Positions 36,917 to 46,233 of a stretch of DNA of 64,000 nt are shown here, piece after piece (the stretch's first letter is position 1; each line of letters begins with the position of its first letter). The DNA comes from Pyrinomonadaceae bacterium (lineage in GTDB: Bacteria > Acidobacteriota > Blastocatellia > Pyrinomonadales > Pyrinomonadaceae). The DNA lies in contig JAJTWY010000007.1 of NCBI GenBank assembly GCA_021463165.1, forward strand, positions 1 through 64,000, read 5' to 3'. The notes under the pieces are model-generated. The model was not told the DNA's origin and made no database searches. It saw nothing but the letters and a program-made list of their open reading frames with translations. The position numbers and the translations under genes are program-made.

Positions 36917-38730
36917 AGCTCTGCTTCCAGCACACGCTGAGCCGCCAGCGCCATACCCTTTTGATCGTGGGCGACACCAGGCACGTCGATAAGCCGCCAT
37001 TTTGTCTTCTTATCGACGCCTCGCACGCGCTCGAACATGTACGCCGCCCGTTCGAATCGATTTTTCCCCTGAGCATCCGCCTCGGGCGTTTGCCTCAGGC
37101 TTTCCGTCCGCTGCAGGTCGGCAGTTCCGCGCATCAGCACGAGATCGGTCTTCACCCAATTGCGGATATCATCTTCGGTGATCCTGAATGGCGAGTTCTT
37201 TACACCGTACGGGAAGACCGTGTTCAGGTCGGGAAGCGTGTAAAATCCGGGATTTGCCGCGATCGCCAATCGCACCTTGTTCTCCGGCATATAAAGCATG
37301 AACCGGTGCACAAACTGTCCACCGGCCGAATGTCCGAAGAGATCGTATTCCTTGGCTTTGAGCCCGAAACGTGACTTGGCCTCTTCGAACATCTGTTCGA
37401 CCACGGTGAAGGCCCATCTCGGCTTGGGATTTGGCGTGTTCGATGCCTCGCGGCCGGTCGCGATATTCCCGAAATTGTAGCCCAGAGGTTCAGGCCAGTC
37501 CTTTTGGGAGAACTGCGGAGAAAGAACGACGTAGTTATGCTTCGACGCCCAATCGACCCATGGATCGAGATATTCGTCGGCATTTCGCTGCCTTCCCGCC
37601 ATCACGACGATCACTCGGGTCTTGTTATCGATCTTCGCAGGAGTGTGATAAAAAACGGTCACAGCGGGATTATCTCCGGCCTTGAACACATAGGAACGCC
37701 TTCCCGGTGCAGGAGCCTTCGCCGGATCTGCCGAGGAACCTGGAAAAGCGCATTTCAGTGCGTCGATAACAGGCTGCCACGAACTGCGGTCCTTTCTTAT
37801 TGACGGCTCCTGTTCGATATGGATAAATGCCCCTGGTTCGGGCGAAGAAGATACCGCGTTCTTGCAAGGGTCTTTCGTTTCGCCGTTCGAAAATCTACCC
37901 TGTACGTTGCTCAAGGCCGTCAGCGGACAGGTGGCATCCCCGTCGTAAATCTCGGCCTCGACACCGCCTTTTGTTAGGCATCCGAGCAGTTTCCTAGAAT
38001 TTGTTGTCACGCTCGGGCTGCCGTTGCTGATAAATGCGCTCGGACAGGTCTGACGATCAGTCATTCCGTGAAGCTGCACCGCGACCATGGCCGGCCTTAC
38101 CTTTACGAGGGCTTCATGAACGGCGTGAAAGGGCGTCGCTACGGCATGGGCAACATCTGAGACCGGGTAGGTGGCCGATGATTCGGCTGACTTGGGCTGA
38201 TTGCAGGGAGTATCTTGTTTATTTGCGCGCCGATGCGCACCGGCGAGAAGATAAGCGCTGGCTCCCGTCTGAACAAATGCATCGATGGCCTGAAATTCCG
38301 TATTGCTGTCAAACACCGGGTGAGGAGCTTCGAGCACGAGCGGGTTTTTCGAGGCCGGGTCAAAGACGTAGAAGCCCCATCCCGCCTGCAGCGGTACCGT
38401 TTCCTCGAGCACAATATACTCATGGCCGTCAGATCTCTCGGTAAATCGCGAAAGCTCGTAGGGAAATGATAACTGACGGATCATCTGCTGAGCGTCGCCC
38501 ATCCTGCCGGCAAAGATACTCTCGACAATAAATCGCCACGCCTTCAACTGCCCGTCAGTCGGAACGCGGAAACCATCCGAATCGCGACGGATCTGATTGC
38601 GGGAAGCCTTTTCGACCAGTTCGTAAAGACTTCCGGATCGCTGGCGGACCGAAGCGGCCGAGGATCCGTCAGCGCGCCCGACGGCTACGGAAGAAAGAAG
38701 AAGAGCAAGAATGAAGATATTTTTTGCCAT
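36913..38730 (-). CDS. Secreted two-domain protein with C-terminal alpha/beta hydrolase
   Basis: A 605-residue exported protein. The frame is open from 38781, but the ATG at 38730 starts a signal peptide (AKNIFILALLLSSVAVGRADG). Residues about 110-340 form a domain I do not recognise, with conserved-looking EAPHPVFDSNTEFQAIDAF, LLAGAHRRAN and TPFHAVHEA, a His-rich pattern suggesting a metal site. Residues about 370-605 are an alpha/beta hydrolase: nucleophile elbow GHSAGG near 467, oxyanion VIVVMAGRQRNADEY, and catalytic-His region VPGVAHDQKGM near 588. The substrate is unknown; a two-activity hydrolase is inferred. Confidence 0.72.
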   Translation of the reverse strand: MAKNIFILALLLSSVAVGRADGSSAASVRQRSGSLYELVEKASRNQIRRDSDGFRVPTDGQLKAWRFIVESIFAGRMGDAQQMIRQLSFPYELSRFTERSDGHEYIVLEETVPLQAGWGFYVFDPASKNPLVLEAPHPVFDSNTEFQAIDAFVQTGASAYLLAGAHRRANKQDTPCNQPKSAESSATYPVSDVAHAVATPFHAVHEALVKVRPAMVAVQLHGMTDRQTCPSAFISNGSPSVTTNSRKLLGCLTKGGVEAEIYDGDATCPLTALSNVQGRFSNGETKDPCKNAVSSSPEPGAFIHIEQEPSIRKDRSSWQPVIDALKCAFPGSSADPAKAPAPGRRSYVFKAGDNPAVTVFYHTPAKIDNKTRVIVVMAGRQRNADEYLDPWVDWASKHNYVVLSPQFSQKDWPEPLGYNFGNIATGREASNTPNPKPRWAFTVVEQMFEEAKSRFGLKAKEYDLFGHSAGGQFVHRFMLYMPENKVRLAIAANPGFYTLPDLNTVFPYGVKNSPFRITEDDIRNWVKTDLVLMRGTADLQRTESLRQTPEADAQGKNRFERAAYMFERVRGVDKKTKWRLIDVPGVAHDQKGMALAAQRVLEAEL

Positions 38731-38794
38731 CACAATCTTAAATAAAATGCCGCCGAATACATGATCCGGCGGCGTTTTCATCGATCAGAGCGAT

Positions 38795-41700
38795 CTAAAA
38801 GTTCAATCGCAGCGCAAACTGCATCAATCGGGGCCGCCCGACGATGCTGGTAATGCGGCCAAAGTTTACACTGTTGATGCTCGTATTGGGATTGTCGAAA
38901 TTCACGGTGTTTAGAACATTGAAAACCTCGCCGCGAAATTCCACATTCATCCGCTCGTTGATCCTCGTTCTCTTAAGCACATTCATGTCAACATTAAAGA
39001 ACCTCGGTCCAAATATCGACGAGAGTCCCAAAGAACCAATGGTCCCCGCTTGAGGATTCTGGAAAATGACCGAGCTCGGTGTGCTGGTGCTGCCCGGGGC
39101 GAGATTTGGATCGATGTAGAAAACACCTGTTGACGTAGTGCGAACCCCGAGAAGCTGGGCCAGCTGCTTTCGGTCGAGTCCACCCACCACATCGACGGTA
39201 TTAGAAGCCGAGCGGTCGTCGCGATTATAGGTTCCGCGTCCGGAAAGCAAGCTGAGTGGATCGCCGGACGTATATTTAACTATCCCGCCGATCTGCCAGC
39301 CGCTGACGAGTGTTCCCACTACGCCGCGATTTTTCCGCAAATACTTCCTTCCACGGCCAAACGGCAACTGGTACAAGGCGTTTGCAAGGAACTGGTGCGT
39401 CGCATTGAATTGGGCATACTCACGATGCGTGTCACGGATCGTGAGGAACGAGTTCGTGTCCCCCGTCGAACCCACAAAATCGGACAGTCCCTTAGCGAAA
39501 GTATAGCTTGCCTGGAATCTCAAACCGCCGGCGAGGCGTCGGGTCAACTCCACTTGCAGCGAATCATAGGCTGATGTCGAGCCATTTGTAAAAAACTGGG
39601 CTCCGCGAACCGCCGGATTTGCACGAATGAAGTTGATCGGGAGTTCGCCGCGGGCTACCGCGTCATAGAACGGGGCACCGCGGACGCCGTTGATCAGCCT
39701 TACCCTGGAAACGTAGTCGGCAAAATCACCCACCCGATTCTGGTCGAGGCGAGTTATGTAATTCGAATTGGCAAACTCGGTCGCCCGGCCAAAAAAGAGA
39801 ACTTCCATGAGCGGGTTTTGAACGCTGCCGGCAAGATTCGCATTGTAACGGAAGTTATCGGCCGTACAGACCGTCGGGTTTGCCCTGCACACAGCGAGGT
39901 TGCCCTGCGCGATCTTGAACGCGTCGAGGATCGTTTGACCGGTTCGCGGATCACGAGCGAAGATGTTGACTTCGTTGAGATCATAGCCGCGATAAAGCTT
40001 TTTGCCGCGATTCCCCACATATCGCACTTCGAGAGAGGTACCCTTGAAGATCTCGTGCTGGATCCCGAAGTTAAAATCATGTAGATACGGTGTCCTAAGA
40101 TTCTCGTCAAAGGCTCGGATATCGACGGTCGAGTTGGTCTGTATGCTCTGCGGCGCCGGGATCGTCACGGTAGGAGTCGGCGTGACGCCAAAACCGTCGC
40201 GAAGGTAGCCCGTATTTATCGCCCGCGTCACGGTAAGGATCAGCCCCTCGTTGTCATCGAGCGTTCCATCGATCGTATTGAAGCTGCCTTGGAAATAGCT
40301 GATACGATAGCCGCCCCGCACCGACGTCTTTCCATTGCCGAAAGGGTCCCAGGCAAAGCCAGCGACAGGTGCAAGATTATTGGTGTCGGTGTTATAGAAA
40401 CCACCATCGAAGAAGTCTAGTACTGGATTGGAACCCGTTAGAGTACCAGGTTGAAACAGGTTTCCTTTGCCGGATATTCCATAGAGAGCCGCCGAGCCGC
40501 CAACCGGGAGCAGGCCAAGCCCGTTAAGCTCACGCGGGGCAGTATTAAGTTCGTACCTAAGTCCGAGATTGAAATTCAGGCTGGGCCTGAACCGCCACGA
40601 ATCCTGAAAATACAGGTTTGTTTCCCAATTTGTATATCCGCGTCTTTCGGGAGCGCCCGGAATGGCTCCGCTGTTTCTATCGACCGCATTGAAAACTTGA
40701 ACAACTGACCCGAGAGCCCCAGTGATCGTGTTCGCAACAATTCGGGCGTTCAGATAGTCGGTCGAGGTGCTGCCCCTAAAGTGTGAATTCTGCGAGAAAC
40801 CCGTCGGATTGTCCGTGCTGAAATCGACGATCGGAAGGGTTCCGGAAAAACTGTATCGGCGGACCCAGGGATTTCTCACCTCGATACCTGTCTTGAACGT
40901 GTGATTGCCGCGGAGGATCGTCAGGTTATCTGTCCATTGAAGCACGCGAAGGTTGCGGTTCGATCCGAGAAAATCACTTTCCGTGTCAGTAACGAGCGAG
41001 AGATCAAGGCCGAACCCGCGCTCGAAGGTATTTGTGTTCGCAAAGGTGAGCGTCGAGATCTGTGCCCCGAAGCGGGCCTCGTTAACGATATTTGAGCTCA
41101 AGACCGAACGTAATGTTGCGGCCATACCGCGACCGATAGTGTTACGAGTTCGATAGGTCGAGGTCGGAAAGGCAGGCTCACCCTCGTTGATGTAATCTCC
41201 GTTAAAATTGATGTCGCCGTAGTTGTATGTAAGCTCAACCGAATGCTTGTCACTGAACCGGTGGTCGATCCGGGTCGAGATCTGATCGGACGGTGAAAGC
41301 ACTTTCGCATTGAACCTGAATCCTCCTGTATTCAAGCCATCGCCAACTTGAAAATTGTTCGGCAGTGGCATGGGCTGCAGGAATGCTGAAACCGTGGGAT
41401 CGAGCGGCTGGCCATTTCGGTTTGTGTTCGGTATCGCGAGAACATTCTGCACACAGATAGCTCCGTTCGCGATTATCGTTCCGCTAGTAGCCGCACACGT
41501 ACCGCTTTGCGAAGTTGCGGTACCCGCCGCAACCGTTTGGGTGGCCAACGCCGCATTCGCGGGTGTCGTCGGTAGCCCCTTGATGTACCTGAATATTCCC
41601 TGACGCGCCTGCTGCGTGTAAACGATCCGGTTTCGCGAAAGCCCGCGGGACTCACGTTTGCCCTCATACGAGACAAAAAAGAAGGTCTTGTCTTTCTTTA

Positions 41701-42598
41701 TCGGGCCGCCCAACCGCCCGCCAAACTGATTTCGGATCAGTGGCTCGCGTGGAACGCTGCTACCGTCTTCGAGGATCGTCGAGTTATTAAAAAAGTTATT
41801 CGCGTTAAAGGCCGTGTTGCGATGATACTCGAAGATCGAACCTCTGAATTGGTTCGTCCCCGAGGCCGTAACCGCGTTTATCTGGGCGGAGCCGCGACCG
41901 AACTCAGCCGACGGCAGCGAGGTCGTCACGCGAAATTCCGCAACGCTTTCAACGCTAACCGGGATCACGCCAAGCGTAATATTTGCGGGCGTTTTGAGAA
42001 AATTATCAGAGGCGGCGACTCCATCAACAGTCAGGTTGTTGGCAACTGTGCGATTGCCGTTGATAGAAAACCTTGTCACCTCGCCGTCCGCCCCGCTTTT
42101 GGTCTGCACGCCGGCCTGCAACGCGGTCAGTTCGAACGGATTGCGCCCGTCGAGCGGGAGTTCGAGTATTTTCTGTCGATCGACGACCTCGCCGACCTCG
42201 GCATTCGATGTATTGATCGTGACCTGGGCATCGTCCGCAGAGATCGTCACCTCCTCGCTAACCGAGCCGATCTCAAGCTGAACGATAACGCTCGTCACGG
42301 TCGCGACCTGAACGACGACACCCTCGATCAGGGATTTTTTGAAACCCTGATTTTCAGTCGTTATTGTGTAGGTCCCGGGCTTCACCTCCGGGAAGACAAA
42401 TGCGCCGTCGCTATTCGAGGTGGCCGTTATTTTCTCCCCTGTCCCTACGTTCTGCACGACTACCGTTGCATTCGCAACCAATCGTCCCTGAGGATCCTTC
42501 ACAGTACCGTCTATGCTGCCCCTGAGGGCCTGACCCCAACTAACACCCACAGCTAACCCGATGAAAGCCGCAACGAAAAACAATTGACAAGATCTCAT
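38795..42598 (-). CDS. Oar-like TonB-dependent outer-membrane receptor with carboxypeptidase-regulatory domain
   Basis: A 1267-residue outer-membrane protein. Start ATG at 42598 (signal peptide RSCQLFFVAAFIGLAVGVSWG), preceded by GGTGAT; a GTG at 42610 is the alternative. Residues about 25-105 are a carboxypeptidase-regulatory-like domain (GSIDGTVKDPQGRLVANATVVVQN). The plug follows (LPLDGRNPFELTALQAGVQ, FSINGNRTVANNLTVDGV), then a roughly 900-residue barrel ending in the terminal-Phe strand LMQFALRLNF. Such receptors are greatly expanded in Acidobacteria and are thought to take up glycans or peptides. No substrate-specific neighbour is evident. Confidence 0.93.
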   Translation of the reverse strand: MRSCQLFFVAAFIGLAVGVSWGQALRGSIDGTVKDPQGRLVANATVVVQNVGTGEKITATSNSDGAFVFPEVKPGTYTITTENQGFKKSLIEGVVVQVATVTSVIVQLEIGSVSEEVTISADDAQVTINTSNAEVGEVVDRQKILELPLDGRNPFELTALQAGVQTKSGADGEVTRFSINGNRTVANNLTVDGVAASDNFLKTPANITLGVIPVSVESVAEFRVTTSLPSAEFGRGSAQINAVTASGTNQFRGSIFEYHRNTAFNANNFFNNSTILEDGSSVPREPLIRNQFGGRLGGPIKKDKTFFFVSYEGKRESRGLSRNRIVYTQQARQGIFRYIKGLPTTPANAALATQTVAAGTATSQSGTCAATSGTIIANGAICVQNVLAIPNTNRNGQPLDPTVSAFLQPMPLPNNFQVGDGLNTGGFRFNAKVLSPSDQISTRIDHRFSDKHSVELTYNYGDINFNGDYINEGEPAFPTSTYRTRNTIGRGMAATLRSVLSSNIVNEARFGAQISTLTFANTNTFERGFGLDLSLVTDTESDFLGSNRNLRVLQWTDNLTILRGNHTFKTGIEVRNPWVRRYSFSGTLPIVDFSTDNPTGFSQNSHFRGSTSTDYLNARIVANTITGALGSVVQVFNAVDRNSGAIPGAPERRGYTNWETNLYFQDSWRFRPSLNFNLGLRYELNTAPRELNGLGLLPVGGSAALYGISGKGNLFQPGTLTGSNPVLDFFDGGFYNTDTNNLAPVAGFAWDPFGNGKTSVRGGYRISYFQGSFNTIDGTLDDNEGLILTVTRAINTGYLRDGFGVTPTPTVTIPAPQSIQTNSTVDIRAFDENLRTPYLHDFNFGIQHEIFKGTSLEVRYVGNRGKKLYRGYDLNEVNIFARDPRTGQTILDAFKIAQGNLAVCRANPTVCTADNFRYNANLAGSVQNPLMEVLFFGRATEFANSNYITRLDQNRVGDFADYVSRVRLINGVRGAPFYDAVARGELPINFIRANPAVRGAQFFTNGSTSAYDSLQVELTRRLAGGLRFQASYTFAKGLSDFVGSTGDTNSFLTIRDTHREYAQFNATHQFLANALYQLPFGRGRKYLRKNRGVVGTLVSGWQIGGIVKYTSGDPLSLLSGRGTYNRDDRSASNTVDVVGGLDRKQLAQLLGVRTTSTGVFYIDPNLAPGSTSTPSSVIFQNPQAGTIGSLGLSSIFGPRFFNVDMNVLKRTRINERMNVEFRGEVFNVLNTVNFDNPNTSINSVNFGRITSIVGRPRLMQFALRLNF

Positions 42599-42708
42599 AT
42601 CGTTTATCACCGATCGAATATATTTATTGAAATGTTTTACTGACCAAACAGCAGTTTATCAGAGTGAAAAAACCGCGCAAAGGGAATACGAGTGAATGGG
42701 GAAAAATG

Positions 42709-43098
42709 TTATGTGTTCTCGGGAGCGTCGGATTCAAGGTCGATGTATTCTGACATACGCAGGATATTCATTCCCGGCTCAACATCGGTTCGGCACGCGA
42801 TGACGGCCTTTTCCCTCTCACCGCTGGCAAGCCAAACCTGACAATTAAGACACTCGCCGTTCCAGCAGAAATCGCCGTAAGAGATACTCTCGACGGCAAG
42901 GAACTGGAAGCACCGAAGCAATGAGTTGTTTTCAGGAACGGAGCGAGCCTCGCCGCAGATCTCGATGTCTATCAGCCGGTTGTAAGGCCGGAATACGTCC
43001 TTTATATCGTCTATGTTCATATCGCACGGGATCCGGCCGCGGATGGTAGAACTAAATGTTACCGACAGAGGCCCGATCCATGCAATGTCATCAGACAT
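42709..43098 (-). CDS. [2Fe-2S] ferredoxin-like small protein
   Basis: A 129-residue soluble protein. C78-x4-C83-x2-C86 in DFCWNGECLNCQVWL, followed by C102, reproduces the cysteine pattern of plant-type/SdhB-like [2Fe-2S] clusters (CxxxxCxxC...C). The N-terminal 65 residues are beta-rich as expected for a beta-grasp fold but unusually long before the first cluster Cys. Probably an electron carrier. It is divergent from the glutaredoxin gene over 70 bp, hinting at a shared redox control. A specific function is not assignable. Confidence 0.7.
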   Translation of the reverse strand: MSDDIAWIGPLSVTFSSTIRGRIPCDMNIDDIKDVFRPYNRLIDIEICGEARSVPENNSLLRCFQFLAVESISYGDFCWNGECLNCQVWLASGEREKAVIACRTDVEPGMNILRMSEYIDLESDAPENT

Positions 43099-43168
43099 CG
43101 TCTCGTCGCGATCCGCCGTTTCATTTTGGTCTGCAAAGGAGTAAGATGGCTTTACGGAGAAGAATTCA

Positions 43169-43390
43169 ATGGCCCTCGTTATCTATACGAAACCCGGTTG
43201 CCCCTACTGCGAGAAGGCCCGCGAGCACTACCGTGCGAACGGAATAGATTTCATCGACTACGATGCCCAGAATGATAAAGCCCGCCAGCGCGAGATGCTG
43301 GCGTTCTCAGGCGGGGACCCGACCGTTCCCTGTATGGTCGAGAACGGGTCATATATCGGCTCGGGCTGGGGCGACCCGCCCCGCGGCTGA
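43169..43390 (+). CDS. Glutaredoxin-like thiol protein, possibly a selenoprotein read through its TGA
   Basis: The thioredoxin fold with GCPYC active site (C11, C14), the cis-Pro in PTVPCMVEN and a C-terminal GSGWGDPPRG are visible in 73 residues before a TGA at 43388-43390. GGAGAAG gives a good ribosome site. The fold ends abruptly at PPRG, where related short glutaredoxin-like proteins, including those with a C-terminal Cys or selenocysteine, would continue with a redox residue. If TGA is read as selenocysteine the protein gains Sec-TVSTA and stops at the TGA at 43406. A SECIS-like hairpin supports this (43407-43425). Otherwise it is an ordinary small glutaredoxin. Confidence 0.85.
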   Translation: MALVIYTKPGCPYCEKAREHYRANGIDFIDYDAQNDKARQREMLAFSGGDPTVPCMVENGSYIGSGWGDPPRG

Positions 43391-43406
43391 ACGGTCTCGA
43401 CAGCCT

Positions 43407-43425
43407 GACCGGCAGTTGGCCGGTC
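43407..43425 (+). promoter_or_regulatory. Candidate bacterial SECIS hairpin
   Basis: GACCGGC (43407-43413), 5-nt loop AGTTG, GCCGGTC (43419-43425), a perfect 7-bp stem. The apical loop begins 23 nt after the TGA and has G in its second position followed by U, within the usual bacterial SECIS limits (loop roughly 16-37 nt after UGA, early G/U). No T-run follows in either direction, so it is not a typical terminator. Confidence 0.4.
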
Positions 43426-43562
43426 GAAGATGTAGAACTAAATTTTGTGGGTTTAGCGTGATTGTTGATCGATCGCCTTTACTTGCTGACCGTTTGACCT
43501 TACGATTACGGTTCATGGGGAAATGATCTGCGAGATCTGGTTTCGTTTTCTCGTGCTTTCTT

Positions 43563-45995
43563 ATGGTTGGTTCGCAGATTAACCAATACAAAATACTCGA
43601 GAAGATCGGGTCAGGCGGGCAAGGAACCGTTTATAAAGCCCTCGACACAAAGCTCAACCGATCCGCAGTCATCAAGGTCCTGCCTCCCGAACTCACTCAG
43701 AAGACAGCGAATTTTAAGCGTTTTGAACGCGAGGCACAGCTTTGCTCACAGCTGGACCATCCGAATATCTGCACCATCTACGACTTCAGCAATGCCGATG
43801 GCCTGTTTTACATCGCGATGCAGTATGTCGAAGGCAAGAATGTCCGGCAATTGGTTTCCGGAAGGCCGCTCGAATTGAAGAGTGCGCTGTCGATCGCGAT
43901 CCAGGTTGCCGACGCGCTTGCCTATGCCCACTCGAAGTACATCATTCACCGCGATATCAAGGCCGGCAATATCATGGTCACGGACACCGGGCAGGTAAAG
44001 ATACTGGACTTCGGACTTGCAAAACTACTTGAGGACGAACACACGTCGGACACCGAGGGCCTCGACCGCCATGAGATCACGGAACTCGGCATCCCCTACG
44101 GCACCGCTACCTATGCCGCCCCTGAACAGGCACGTGGCGAAAGGGCCGATCATCGGTCCGACATTTTCTCGACGGGTGTCCTGATCTACGAAATGCTGAC
44201 CGGCATCTGGGCGTTTCAGGGCAAAACGGTCATCGATGTTCGCCATCAGGTCCTTTATGGCAAACCGAAGCCCCTTGCTGAACTTAGAAAGGAACCGGTC
44301 CCGGCCGCAATTCAGGCGATCGTTGACAAAGCGCTGGCCAAGGACCCAAAGGATCGGTATCAGAAGATCGCGACGATGCGTGATGAGCTGCGCAGCGTTC
44401 TGCAGCAAGTCGCCGGCGCCCAATTGATGCCGTCCGATACGTACGCTCCCAGCCATGCGGACGGAAGCGCGGTAAAGCGGATGCTCAATTGGTTCACGGG
44501 CAAGTCCGTCCCGGAGGCTACATCGGTCGGCCAAACGCCGTCGGTCGCACAGACGCCTTCCTACACACCGGACATTTCATTGACCGCCGCCGGGTCGGAA
44601 AAGAAGAGCGTTGCGATACTGCCATTCCAGAATCTGAGCCAGGATCCGGCATCCAGTTTCTACGAATTCGCCCTTGCCGACGCGGTCACGACCGAGCTGG
44701 CGCAGATCCGGTCGATCATCGTCAGGCCGAGTTCGGTGATCGCAAAATATCAAGGCAAAAATGCCGACCCTCGCGAAGCGGGCAAGGAACTTCGCGTGCA
44801 CGCCGTTCTGTCGGCGGGATTTATCAGGGCAGGCGAAAAGCTTCGTGTGACCGCGCAACTCCTCGATGTGCAGACCGGCGACATTCTCTGGAGCGACCGT
44901 ATCGATGCCGAGGGCAGCGACATTCTTGCACTGCAGGATGGTATCGCCCAACGCATTCTGGAGGGGCTTCGCCTTGAGCTGACGGACATCGAGGCCGAGA
45001 AACTCGGAAAACGCGCGACAGACAACGCCGAGGCCTGGGAGGAATATCTTCGAGGTCGGGACAACTTCGGACGATTCATTTTTCGCACGATCGACGTCGA
45101 CGACTGCGACGCGGCGATGGCCAATTTCAAACGGGCGATCGATCTCGACCCACACTTCGCCCTCGCCTACAGCGGCCTTGGAGCCTGTTATGCGAACAGG
45201 GTCTTTAAGGGGCTGGGCGAGCCCGAGGATTATACCTACGCCGAAGCCGCGTTCAGCAAGGCGTTCTTCTACGATCAGAACGTAGTCGAAGCCCGCGTAT
45301 TGATGGTGATGGTCTATATGGCCCGCGGAGAAAAGAAAAAAGCGCGGAATGAGATCGAGCTTCTCGAAAAGCAGTTTCCGAATGACGCGGCCCTTTACTT
45401 TGTGAAAGGCGTGATGCACCGTCTGGACGGTGAATACAATGAGTCCTTGAGGGCTTATGAGAAGCTCTCGCGGCTCGACCCCGCTGCCCGTGCCGTCGCC
45501 GCATATAACAGCGCCCGGATCTACCTTTATAAGGGTCAGTACGATAAGGCCAATGAGGTCCTCGATAAGGGTGAAAAGGCGGAACCAAACCATCCGATGA
45601 TCAAGATCTTTCGCTCGGCCGTACTCTATTATCAGGGTCACTCCGATGAGGCGATCGCGATGATGGACAAGGTTCTGAAAGAGAATCCGCAGATGGACGG
45701 CATCCGCCCGCTATACGCCGAGATCCTTGCAGGCTCCGGGAGGCTCGACGACGCTAGGGCTCAGTTGACCGATGACGCTCTGGCACTTTCGCGGGCCGAT
45801 CACGACATGGCCTATTGGGTCGGTTCAACGTATGCGATGCTCGGCGAGAAGGATCTAGCTTTCAAGTGGCTCAACAAAGCGGTCCGACTCGGCAATCAGA
45901 ACAAACCTTACTTCCTGGTCGATAAGAATCTCGACTCGCTCCGCGACGATCCCCGCTGGTCAGAGTTCCTTGAAAAACTGGATTCCAACGATTAG
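43563..45995 (+). CDS. Ser/Thr protein kinase with TolB-N-like and TPR domains
   Basis: An 810-residue Hanks-type kinase without an obvious membrane helix. Kinase domain about 1-285: Gly loop GSGGQGTVYKA, lysine in AVIKVLPP, catalytic HRDIKAGNIM, DFGLAK, and an intact APEQ motif (YAAPEQARGERADHRSD). Residues about 345-480 resemble the adenylate-cyclase/TolB N-terminal-like module (SVAILPFQNLSQDP, LSAGFIRAGEKLRVTAQLLDVQTGDILWSDRID). A TPR region follows (about 490-810), for example AMANFKRAIDLDPHFALAYSGLGACYAN. TPRs probably recruit substrates. No sigma factor gene is adjacent, unlike the kinase at 5445. Confidence 0.93.
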   Translation: MVGSQINQYKILEKIGSGGQGTVYKALDTKLNRSAVIKVLPPELTQKTANFKRFEREAQLCSQLDHPNICTIYDFSNADGLFYIAMQYVEGKNVRQLVSGRPLELKSALSIAIQVADALAYAHSKYIIHRDIKAGNIMVTDTGQVKILDFGLAKLLEDEHTSDTEGLDRHEITELGIPYGTATYAAPEQARGERADHRSDIFSTGVLIYEMLTGIWAFQGKTVIDVRHQVLYGKPKPLAELRKEPVPAAIQAIVDKALAKDPKDRYQKIATMRDELRSVLQQVAGAQLMPSDTYAPSHADGSAVKRMLNWFTGKSVPEATSVGQTPSVAQTPSYTPDISLTAAGSEKKSVAILPFQNLSQDPASSFYEFALADAVTTELAQIRSIIVRPSSVIAKYQGKNADPREAGKELRVHAVLSAGFIRAGEKLRVTAQLLDVQTGDILWSDRIDAEGSDILALQDGIAQRILEGLRLELTDIEAEKLGKRATDNAEAWEEYLRGRDNFGRFIFRTIDVDDCDAAMANFKRAIDLDPHFALAYSGLGACYANRVFKGLGEPEDYTYAEAAFSKAFFYDQNVVEARVLMVMVYMARGEKKKARNEIELLEKQFPNDAALYFVKGVMHRLDGEYNESLRAYEKLSRLDPAARAVAAYNSARIYLYKGQYDKANEVLDKGEKAEPNHPMIKIFRSAVLYYQGHSDEAIAMMDKVLKENPQMDGIRPLYAEILAGSGRLDDARAQLTDDALALSRADHDMAYWVGSTYAMLGEKDLAFKWLNKAVRLGNQNKPYFLVDKNLDSLRDDPRWSEFLEKLDSND

Positions 45996-46030
45996 CCGCC
46001 GCGCTCGAAAACCCGCCCGATACATTTTTC

Positions 46031-46059
46031 TTGCAATATCTTGTGTAAGTGTTTAAACT
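46031..46059 (+). promoter_or_regulatory. Sigma-70 promoter for the DUF4440-like lipoprotein gene
   Basis: TTGCAA (46031-46036), 17 bp, TAAACT (46054-46059). The predicted start near 46066 leaves a leader of about 168 nt before the ATG at 46234. Confidence 0.55.
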
Positions 46060-46068
46060 ACACCCAAT

Positions 46069-46091
46069 TAGGAAGACTGAAGGAACGCTCG
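46069..46091 (+). promoter_or_regulatory. Leader segment complementary to the conserved stretch of the tandem RNAs
   Basis: The 23 nt directly after the predicted transcription start contain ACTGAAGGAACGCTCG (46076-46091), which occurs identically on the plus strand at 56685-56700 and with one change at 56977-56992. If those loci are transcribed from the minus strand, the first one is complementary to this leader at 21 of 23 positions. Alternatively it is a third copy of part of the same element. Confidence 0.45.
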
Positions 46092-46233
46092 AACGGGGTT
46101 TTGCGAACCATACCGGTCGCGTGTTGTTGCGTTTCCCGATTTTTTAACTTAACGAATTTCTGCGCTCTGGCAAGGTTTGGGACTCTCGATCGCCTGGGCG
46201 TTTTGTTTTTTTGAGAGGACTAAGGAGAACCCT

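Noticed and set aside
43407..43425. Hairpin after the glutaredoxin read as a Rho-independent terminator
   Set aside because: No T-run follows on either strand, so it was listed as a SECIS candidate instead, at low confidence.
44577..45641. 354-codon minus-strand open frame
   Set aside because: Antisense to the TolB-N/TPR part of the kinase gene; it shows no domain.
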